Below are positions 1 to 11,133 of a stretch of 64,000 bases of DNA, in pieces (position 1 is the stretch's first letter; every line of letters starts with the position of its first letter). The position numbers and the translations under genes were made by a program. Source of the stretch: Megalobrama amblycephala (Eukaryota; Chordata; Actinopteri; Cypriniformes; Xenocyprididae); assembly GCF_018812025.1 (NCBI RefSeq), contig NC_063045.1, positions 60,342,339 through 60,406,338 on the forward strand, read 5' to 3'. Below the pieces are notes generated by a model. It was not told the origin of the DNA, did not search any database, and was given only the letters and a program-made list of their open reading frames with translations.

Positions 1-1119
1 GTTAGTATTATTATTGAATTGAGATGTAGCTAAATTCTACTGTAAAACAGTAATATATTTCTGTCATAATTTCTTAAAGTTAAACCGAACTTTTATTTTG
101 ACAGGATGCCGTAAAGACCGCAAAATTCTGCGCTATACAGTAAATTCCATTTTTATCAATGGATTACACGATTGCGGAAATCATAGGGCCCTACTAAAGG
201 ATGTTGTTATTCAGGTAGCTTGCTATAAACATTTAAATATGTTAGTTAAACAACTAACAATGCAGCTGACCTGAAAGAGTTTATGTCCGCTACACTGAGA
301 ACGCAGTGCACACTCGATTTGCTTTATGAACTGACATCTGACGTATTTTGTAGCTATAAAGTGCATTAGTACCCACTTTTTCAGCAGTGTTGGTTCCGGG
401 AGTATTTTTTCCATTCAATTCTCCCATAGGGATTTAACAAAAGTCTTTCTTTAAAGCATTCTAAGCTATGAATCAAGGCAACCAGCTACGACAACATTAC
501 AAACTTTGATTCGAAGCAAAAAAGTATTTAAAAAGAAAGACTGTGTACTTGACTGCTTCAGTGAGGGAAAGAACTACAATCCCATAAAGCATTGCAGACA
601 GCAATGATGGAGAAATATAAAACAACTATCTGTCTATTTGTCTGTCTGTCTATCTATCTAACCATCTGTCTGTCTGTCTGTCTGCATTTCACTTGTCTTG
701 ACACTCTGATTGGTGGAATTTTCTGTACAGCATCATGGGTAATGTAGTTTTTCACCACAAATTCCACTGTTAAACGATTATTTTAAAAATACGTTGACAT
801 GATGCTGACTGACGGTTTCAACATAAGCAAATACCATCAATTAACAACCTCGTAGCTCACAGTAAGGCTGTCTTTAAAGGTTTATATATTATCGTTAAAT
901 CAATTTCTCTATGGAGAAAATGAATGGAGTTATTACTTCCGGACCCCGACTGTTGCACTCTATAATGGTTTGCATTTATGTATTCAGAGTATGTTTCAGG
1001 CCTTAGACTCTTGAGTCATTTGTATTGGTCTGTTTTGACAGTGGAAATATGAATGTTTTCTGTATCACCTGATTATTTTTTTCTTCTTTTATTTTTGCAT
1101 GCTGCTCCATTCTCTTCAG
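1..1119 (+). other. pitpnb: pitpnb intron, 3' part
   Basis: No exon recognised: the expected upstream PITP exon (ending YPYCRT) is not present. Contains only the tetranucleotide run at 626-684 and unique AT-rich sequence. Confidence 0.6.
626..684. repeat. (CTGT)n/(CTAT)n microsatellite
   Basis: Interrupted tetranucleotide run of ctgt and ctat units. Confidence 0.9.
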
Positions 1120-1127
1120 TTGTGACT
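1120..1127 (+). CDS. pitpnb: pitpnb 8-nt microexon
   Basis: TTGTGACT lies between a strong acceptor (tctcttcag) and a strong donor (gtaagt). It supplies the last two bases of an Ile codon plus Val-Thr, exactly the IVT that precedes NEYMKDDF in PITP proteins. The first base of the Ile codon must come from the previous exon, which is left of base 1. Confidence 0.85.
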
Positions 1128-4100
1128 GTAAGTACGAAAACTAGCTGTCATTATAACTAGTTTACACCTTAAACACTTAGTGCATGACTAAGAAGGGCCT
1201 GCAATTTGAATTAATGGAAAAGTTGTCTATTTGCTTTTGATTGAGTCATTGACTTTTCTAAAGAGAGTAAAATAACACAGTGACCTAAACGTTATCAGAC
1301 ACGCTTATAAATGTGTGAATGTCATTGCATCAGATCAAATGTCTGAATCTGCATGTCTCTATATTTTATTGTTTATTATTTCAAACTTGTTTTTGTCAAT
1401 TTTTTGGATTGTGAAGTGCACATGTGCTATCGCTCTTTTTGATAAATTATTTTTTCATTGCATGCAATGACATCTATACTTTTAAGTGTGGTTTAAGTGT
1501 CTGAATATGTTTTGCAAACACTCTGAATCTACACTTCCTGTTTTCTGGCTATAAATTCCCTCCAGCATTAAAGCCAGCTTAAAAACACACGTTTGAATCT
1601 CTCTGAAGCTGCTGGACCTTTAGAAACATGCACTGCCAATCAGATCATGATTTTTGCATTGCATGCACTGCTAAACCACAGTTTTAAGTGAAGTCATGCT
1701 GCTGTTTGTGACAAAACATGAACATAAACATCACTGCTTCTTCTCCTCAGAACGAATACATGAAAGATGATTTCATGATTAAAATAGAAACGTGGCACAA
1801 ACCTGACACGGGCTCTGTAGAGAATGTGAGTAAGACGTTTCTTTGTGATTTGATGTTTTGAATGCATCTGTAACATCATGCTCAGGCTGATATGTTTGTT
1901 TGTGCCCTTTACCAGGTACATGATCTGGACCCAACCACATGGAAGACAGTGGAGGTCGTGCATATCGATATAGCTGATCGGTCTCAGGTTGAACCTGGAG
2001 TGAGTTCACTTTCCATCAGTCTAGAAACGCTTTGCATTGTTTGCACATGTTCTTTGTGTGTTTCTATTATATTTCCCAATTTAAATATAATGCTAACTGT
2101 CCATCCCTGCTGGTCATCCAATATTGATATCCAATCAGTGGTAACTGTAATTTGCATAACCCCGCCTCTTGCTGCAAATGCATAAGGTTGTTATCACATT
2201 AGAACCTTGGTGTCCGTTAATTGCATGTGATGTTCCTCATTTGTAAGTCACTTTTGGATAAAAGCATCTACTAAATAACTGAGTCTCTGTCAAAAGACAA
2301 CTTGCAAATTCAAGTAGAATTTATGTTTTGTATAATATTCCAGTGTTTTCAACATTGATAATAATCATAAATGTTTCTTGAGCAGCAAATCAGCATATTA
2401 GAATGATTTCTGAAGGATCATGTGACACTGAAGACTGGAGTAATGATGCTGAAAATTCAGCTTTGATCACAGGAATAAATTACATTTTAAAATATATTCA
2501 CATAGAAAACTGTTATTTTAAATGATAAAAATATTTCACAATATTACTATTTTTACTGTATTTTTTTTTAAAATAAATTCAGCCTTGATGAGCAGAAGAG
2601 GCTTTAAATCATTAAAAAATGTCAGATCCCAAACTATACGTACTTTGCTGGTAATGAAAAGCAAATACTCTGAATATCTAGCAAGAAAATACTATTATAC
2701 TATAATACTACAACACTATATCACAAATCATACTTAAATAATAAATATCATACTATATATCACTATAATGCTACTATTAGGGGTGTGACGAGACTCATAA
2801 GACAGGACACGTGATTGAGTTCATGAGAACGAGATGAGTTTTTTTTTTTCACAGTATTTTTAAGAAATCCTCAATGACGAAATATATGCATTTTAAATGT
2901 TTTTACTAATCATCTTATAATGAATGTCATTTCAGTTGTACTTTCTGAGTATGAATTATCATATGCCGTAAAAGACAACAATACTCAAGCACTGTAAAAT
3001 CATCCCGCCATCGTCTTGTCAGTCATCTCGTCACGTGATCAATGAAATCTCATCACACCCCAAACTACTATACTATACATCATAAAATTGTCTTGATACC
3101 ACAGACCCCTTTGTTGCATACTGTTTGTGTTTGCTTGTATGCATAAGCTTATCTAAATTAATGTAATTATTCATTAGTTGCATACAAAAGCATGGATTCC
3201 TCCACCTGTAGCACAAGAATTTAGAGGCAGTATTATCCTAAAACATGCACAAATGATGTGTACTTTGAAACTATTTTCAGTGTGCTGTGATTTGGGACTT
3301 GCTAATCCTTATCCAGCCTGCTATTTAGGCTGGCTAGTGTGTGATTTGTGATTCAGCCTTTAGCTGGTGTGTTACATAAGACTGGATTAGGGTGACGTGA
3401 CATTAGTGTGTGGACCATTGCCCTTCTAACCTGCATTACTCGAGGTTCACTAGTTTACCAAGAAGGCTCTTTATCTGTACTCTGTCTAAGCAGCAGATTT
3501 ACTGCACAAACTGGTAAAAACAGTCTGTTTGAAGCTGTAGACGTTAAACTCAATCCTCAAGAACAAACAATCTAGCTGCCGGTGCTGTACACTAGCAGAC
3601 ACGCACATCGCATCAAACATCAGCTGCTTTGAATAAATCCAAATTCGTTTCCATGTGAGCTCATTCTGGCTCGGTGCCGATTCCATAAATACAGCTGTGT
3701 CCGTTTGACTGGAGTCCAGCGTCGTTGTGGTGAGTGGACTGGTTATCTGATGTTATCTGAAGTGACTGCTCTTCTCAGGCCTGAGCACTTTTATGCTTCG
3801 TATCTTTAATTAGTTAAGTGGATCAGTCCTGGTTCAGGTTAATCCTCATTCCCATATGTTCACGGTACTCCGCGCCGAGGTTTGAGAGATTAAAAGGTAG
3901 AGTGCGAGTATGTGCAAAAAGATGGAAGGTGGGAAAAAGATGGAAATGGTGTGAATTCCCAAACTGGAGGTGGTGGGAAGGTGTTTTTAAGATAACATGT
4001 GTTGTTGCTGACTTTTCAGACACGTTTAGTGACGTTTCAGCATCATTACACTCTTCAGTCACATGATCCTTCAGTGCTTCCCACAGGTTTGAAATATACT

Positions 4101-7100
4101 TGAGGTGGTAGCATACACATACTAATATTATGCATTGTAAATTATGCAAAATTACAGCATTTAAATGGTTCACCTTTTCCTATGTTCTCCTTGCTGTCAT
4201 ATAGTGTCTCTCTCAGTGAATGGGACACAGACTTTACTAGTAAAATTTATAAAATGAATAATATATGTGTAAAATAATGTTCTTAGTCTTTTCTTCCTGT
4301 GGGGGAGACTACAATAATTTACTATGAATTAAATGGAAATCAAATTAAATACAATTTATTGTGTAACCAAAATACCAATAATGCCCAAAAGAAAAAGAAA
4401 AAACTTTGCGTGTGACTACACCGGGACTCTTATTTTGAAATGTCTGTACTATTGCAGGCTGATCCTTCAGATTCTTACAATCGTATAAAACATTTTATAT
4501 AAAGGCCATAAAGTAGACATTGTAATAATTCATCAACTTGAGTTCATTAGCAATCGCTTGGCATAAATCTGCGCTTTTCATTGATTGAGAATCACTTTGA
4601 AGCAGTCTGAAGCGCTGTTGTGCGAGCTTGTAGAACACGCAACAGCGCCGCCTAGTGACTTTGCAAAATGCAGCGCCTGTGGGAATGTTAGCGGGAGTAA
4701 ACAGTTCTGACGCACACGTAACGAGCAGGTACGAAACGACTAGTTTATCAATCGTGGATGGTTTCATTATCTTGCGCGGATATAAAAGTATAAGAGGATA
4801 AAAATAATAAAAGCAAAAATGTGTCTCCAATATACTTGGGCGGCCGTTATTATACGTGGGCGGCCCGCCCAAGTAAAGTCTATGTGTGGGAAGCACTGTC
4901 CTTCATTTGAAATCATTCTTATATGCTGATTTGTTGCTCAAGAAGCCTTTCTGATTATTATCAATGTTGAAATTCAGTGTTGAAAACTGATAATATTACT
5001 GTTTTTACTGTATTTTTGATCAAATAAATGCAGCCTTGGTGAGCAGAAGAGACTTCTTACAAAAACAAAAAATCATAATTATTTAAAAATGTAAATATGA
5101 TTTAAGTTGTGCTTTAACTTATATATGGTGATTTTGTCAGACAACAACAGATTTCACTAATGCTAATTAGCGCATTACGCCATCTAGTGACATTTGGCAA
5201 CTTTTTGAGCAGGTTTTAGTTGACAATAGAGTAACGTTCCTTGCGCGATTAATTGGTAATAATTTATAGTTTTTCATTAAAATTTAATATACATCTCTGA
5301 AATTACTTCTGAGACCACTTAACCAAGGCAATGTGAAGAAATATTAACCATAAAGGAAATATGAGTGATCCAAATTTTTGTTCTCTCAGGATTATAAACC
5401 ACAAGAGGACCCAGAAATCTTCCACTCAGAGAAAACAGGCCGAGGACCTTTAGGACCAGACTGGAAAGTGAGTGGCTGTATTAAATTAATTAATTCATCA
5501 GACATTTTATTTCCCTATTAACTCTGTTCTATATGAAGATCTTGTGTGATTTCTCCCTGAACAGAAAGAGCTCTTGGCTAAGCCAGACGCCCCTCGTATG
5601 TGTGCGTACAAACTAGTCACTGTCAAGTTCAAGTGGTGGGGCCTTCAAACCAAAATAGAAAACTTCATCCACAAGGTAACAATCGCAACTTTCAAAAGCA
5701 ACTTTATCATTTCACCCATGTGTTTTTCTAATTAGGCGTGTGCGGTATCACGATTTTTGATCGTGGATGATTAAAATGTCTGTATTTTAATGTTCTTATT
5801 TTTAATAATAAGAAAGATGAAATAATGAAAAAAATATTTTCACCTTCGCCCACCCCTACTTTGGCCTAAATGTTCTGTCATTCATTCTTCTTTTATATTT
5901 TGTAACCTTGTAAGGCTATTAGTGTTGCACGATATACCGGTACTAGAAAGGTATCGCGATACCCTGCTTTTAAAAAACGGTCCGGTTCTTCATTTTATTA
6001 GTATCGGTACTTTGAGTGCCAGCCGTATTTCCTAATGTACGACAGCAGGGGGCAGTGTGCATGCAGCGCGCTGCTTCTAAGGCACATTATTGAGGGCCCT
6101 ATTTTAACGATCTAAACCCAAAGTGTAAAGCGCACGGCGCAGGTGCACTCAGGGCAGGTCCAAATCCACTTTTGCTATTTTAACGACGGAAAAACGGTCC
6201 GTGCGCCGGGGCGCATTTTTGAAATTTGTTGTCCTTATTCTCTTAATGAGTAATGGGCGTAATGTTCAATAAACCAATCAGAGTGTCATTTCCCATTCCC
6301 TTTAAGAGCGAGATGCGCTCGCGCCATGGCGGATTGCTATTTACATGGCGGAATTTGTTGGCGGAAAAGCTGAACGCTTTTCAAGCGAAGAAATCGATCT
6401 GCTCGTGCGCAAAGTTAAAGCGCAGTTAATATATATGTGTGTGTATTGGCACGATTGTTCAATTAATTAGCCAATTTCGTTCATCATTATAAGTAATAAT
6501 AGGCTAAATTGAAAATAGGTAGCCTGATTCTAATACACGCAATGACTATTCATCATTACATTTTTATATTTATGTAGCCTACACAATAATATTCTTTTAC
6601 ACTGTAATCCTTTTGTTTTTAATATTTGGCATGTTTGTGTGATGCGAATACCTGTGTGTAATAAGCAAAGTCAATGCGCACTGTGGACGCGCCCAGAGGT
6701 GCAGTTTCTACCAACGCGCTCAAACAAAAAAAATATTGCGCCATTGACTTTAGACTTTAGACCAGGTTTGAGTTGGTCTTTGGCGCAGTCTATTTTCAGC
6801 TCCTTAAAATAGCAATGTGCCGGCAATGCGCCTGAACACACCTCTTTTAGACCAGCACGCCCATGGGTGCACTAACTGGCGCAAATGCATTTACTAATTT
6901 AAGGACGTGGCGCTGAACGGGAAAACGCGAACGGCGCCGGACGCAAACTAGCAAACACACTTGCGCTGCGCCTTGCGTCGCATTGTGCCGGGTGTATTAT
7001 AGGGCTCTGAGTGTTTATTCCTCTCAACTGCGCAATGGCTTTTATGGTGACGAAACGAGAGGTATGTTTGCAAATACAGGTGCTCTTGCAGACCGTGCAC

Positions 7101-10100
7101 AAATTGTTGAGAAAGCGAAATATGGCATTATTTTGCTTACAATGCAAGCCCACGGACACCACAAAGCCCGTCTGCAAAAGATGTTACAAAATAACGATTT
7201 GTACAAAGAATTTAAAGAGTGACAGGTTAGTGAATGTGATACCAGCATTATGTTTATGCTCTCAAACATTAAATGAGTGTTATTTATTTATTTTACTCGT
7301 GCAAGCAGACCTCCGCAAAGAGGTGCATTAATGAGTGTAAAGCCCTATTCGGACGGGACTAATTTTCCAAACGACGTTTGAGTAACAATTCTTATCAACC
7401 TACGTCTGTGATTTTATGTACGGATTCGGACGAGACTAACATCTCCGTGTTTATTACCGAGGTAGGAGTGTCTGTGTTTTACATGTGGGCATTTCAGAAG
7501 ATCACGTGTTCAGAATGCACTTTGAAATATAAAGTAAAACGTCCTAACACATTTAGTGTTTTGTAAACATTTTATAAAAATTGTAGTGTGAAAAAACTAA
7601 ACATACATTTATCATCATGATTTAATAGAACTGGGTTCTTATAATAAACCCACTGGAAAAAAAAGTTTTAATTTATATAATTTACACGTTATGTAATTAA
7701 GTGCAGAAATGAAAGTAATCTTACCTGAAACTGATATTACAGTAGCCAGTCTTAACAGTTTACGTGATTTGGCTCTTGTTGATTTATTTTTTTTTATTTC
7801 TTCGCAGTGTACCAAACACATCTACATCCATTATCGGTGTGCAAAAAGCAGAAACTTGAATACCGGCGCGATAGCGAGAGATTGTACGGTAGTTTACGTT
7901 GACCAAAACACACAAGAAAAAGCGTTTTGAAAAAAACATTTTCGGAAATCAGAGGCATTCGATTTCGGACGGGATTAGATTTCTCTGAGGACTGCCGAGT
8001 TTGACGAAAAACAGTAGGTAATTTGCTCTGGAATTTTTACAGAGGTCGTGTGAGAAAAAGACAGACATGGCAGATTCGGACGGGATTAAAATCTCAAAGT
8101 ACGTCTGTGAAACAGAAATTTCTCTAACGTCCCCCTGTGAAACTAGTCCCGTCCGAATAGGGCTTATGTTTAATAAGTGATTTTTGGTTGCAAAAATAAA
8201 ATTCATTTAAAAATACATAAATATGTGAAGGTATATAGGCTACGGTTATTTTAAACCAATTTATGCTTGAATAAAATTGCTCTAATTATTTACAGTAATC
8301 TAATATTTACTATAATCTTACTGTCAAAAACACCTACATATATAAAAAAAAAAAACGGGAAAAAAACATAACAGCAAATAATTTACAATTTTATTGAGCA
8401 TGAAAATAATAAACATTAAAAATTATATCTAACTTCATGGCAATGAAGCACAAATCCAGAATTATCAGCCTGCACACTGGTGAAGAAAGAAGTTCTGTCA
8501 TATGTTATTTCCTGCTGTTTTAGGTTTTTGCCATAGTATCGTTTAAGTATCGGTATCGTGATATTTAAGTTGGGTATCGTATCGAAGTCAAAATTTTGGT
8601 ATCGTGACAACACTAAAGGCTACATTTTTAAAATAGGGAAATTAGTTTAGCTGTACTGCTCAGTCACGTGCAAAATAGTAAAACCAACATGAATCGTGAT
8701 TGAATTGTGATTTTCCTGAAAAAAAACAAAAACATGATGTGATATTTTTGCAATATCACCCACCCCTATTTCCAATCATGTATGGGACACAAAAAGAGAT
8801 ACTTACTGGTCTAGATTGCTCTTTTTCATGTGGGCGCCCATATTATTATTATATTATAGAGTCTTACAATAGAGGAATAGACTGAAATTGATGTTATTGT
8901 TCAGTGAAAATGTTTCCTTCTGCCTTAGCACTGAGTTTCACTTAAAGGGGACCTATTGAGTCTTGATGTTGTTTTTGGGCTCTACTAGAAGGTTTTCATG
9001 CTTGAATGTTGATTATTTTCCTCATATTCTCCATTGTTGCAGCTCCTCTCTTCCCAGTCTGTCAGTAACGCTCTGTTTAGATCCTGTCTCTATGAAGCCC
9101 CTCCTTCTGAAAAGCACAATGTGCTCTGATTGGTCAGCTGGAGCAGTGTGTTGTGATTACACACTGATACAGAGAATAACTCCCACTGAAGGGACTTTGC
9201 AGAGCTTTTTCATGCTCAAACAGCAACATTACATTAAAGAAAGATGTAAAAAAAAAAAGCATAATAAGACCCTTTTGGTGTTGCACTAATGTTCAAGCAT
9301 TTGTTTCTTATGTGTCTCCTCATTGACATCAAACCTGGAGTGATGCATTTCAAATTTAAATGAGATTTGTGAGTTTGATAACTTAATTCTTCCAATCCTT
9401 TGCAATAACACAGACTGTTTTTCATCTGCATTTGCAGCAAGAGAAGAGAATCTTCACCAACTTCCACCGTCAGCTCTTCTGTTGGATTGACAACTGGGTG
9501 GAGCTCACCATGGAGGACATCCGCAGGATGGAGGCGGAGACGCAGCGAGAGCTGGAAGAGGTGAGAATAATGACATTATGGTCTGAAGCACGTATAGGTT
9601 TTCCTCCATTGCATTTGCTCCCACCCATCCTTGGCAGACCTCCTTATTCCCAGCAGTCCAGATCATGAAACGCTATTCTTTCCACATTTTGGTTTATTTA
9701 TGAATGTCTTTAAAGGTGTAGAGTGTCATTTCTGTGCCTCTAGTGTCACAAAAATGGAATTTAGTAATTTTTTATGTATATAATTAGCCTGATTTAAGTG
9801 TCACAAACTTCTCAAACTAAATAAAATTACAGCTCATTTTGAAAATGATGATTTACAACAAATTATGGCAATAGAGTTGTTGGCTTTTTATATTATTTGC
9901 TGTCTTTTGTCATTAAATTCTGAGTACAAGATATAATATAAATAGCAATGGATTTGTGCACTATTGCAAGAAACACTGAGCTAAAGCATATATACATGTG
10001 CAGCTGTACATTATCATCCTACAGTGCACATCTGGACACATTTTAAAGCGTAATGTGGGCGTTTATATGTTGAATAAAACATTACTACCTGTGATATTAG

Positions 10101-11088
10101 CACTAGGGGTCATTATTGGACTGTAGACCTAATTAACTGAATTTAAATCGACTTCTGGATGCTATTGAAGGGGTTACAGATTTGAGCTATATTGTTTTTT
10201 TTTTTACCGCCGGTCACTGCTGGCAGCGCACACACATATTCTCTATTTTCAGTTGTGTTTTTGTTGAACGCATCCCAGCTCAAGTGTATAGTATTTGGCC
10301 CAGATTCTTTCCTCTACCCAGTAAATATGATGATCCAACGGCACGCAGTCTCTCCAAACTCTGACACGCTCTGTGATCGCTTTCAGCATGCAGCCAAGGA
10401 AAACCACAAACTCCTCACTGCCTGGGAAATATCGATCAATACATTCTCATCCAAATCCCGAAGGCGTAGCCGCTTATTAGTTTTATTCTCAAGCGACGGT
10501 TGGCCAAGACCAATAAAGTGATTCCTTAACCGTCAACCCATCAGTCACATTACGAGATATATCTTTCTCATAACCGGTTAATCTGTATTTGCCTTCAGTT
10601 GTTAGAGCTGGCGTTTATAAAACAAGCAGTATATGTAGTAAAACTTTATATTAAACAAACAGTTTTTTACACTGCTACTATCCGGTTGCCAAGCAGAAAG
10701 TATGTATTTGGACTAATATTTGACGAATCAAGTTTGCTTTGGCTTTGCCGTGCTTTACAAAAACCTTCCAGAGTATATATTTTTTCAAAACCTCTTTTAT
10801 GGAAATGATGGTGAATATGTTTCCAGTGAGGATTATGTCAACGTTAACCCATTCAGTGCCTCTTTGCTGTTAAATAGGTGAATCTCATGAAAACGGTCAT
10901 GAATGCATCATATTCATCCCTAAATTAAAGAAAATAAAGTATATTTTTGGACCATTCAAATTTATATTTTTTTGTATTCTGATATGCAAAAATTATGCCG
11001 TTCCCCAATAATAAATAGCTTGTAATGTGAAAAAAATATTTATTATACAAGTATTCTTTTATTTATCACATTTACATTAAGGTACAAT

Positions 11089-11133
<45 letters not shown>

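Larger units (their letters stand above)
5920..8615. mobile_element. hAT-like DNA transposon remnant hosting nested elements
   Basis: Termini TAGTGTTGCACGATA (left) and tatcgtgacaacacta (right) are near-perfect inverted repeats. They are flanked by an 8-bp direct repeat with one mismatch (aaggctat at 5912-5919, aaggctac at 8616-8623). An 8-bp target duplication is diagnostic of hAT elements. Subterminal ggtatcg motifs are typical. Two other inverted-repeat elements sit inside (6093-7008 and 7341-8164). Remaining interior 7009-7330 may be decayed transposase. Confidence 0.75.

Noticed and set aside
4495..4896. 133-aa reverse open frame in a pitpnb intron
   Set aside because: No domain, no splice or promoter context, low-complexity translation.
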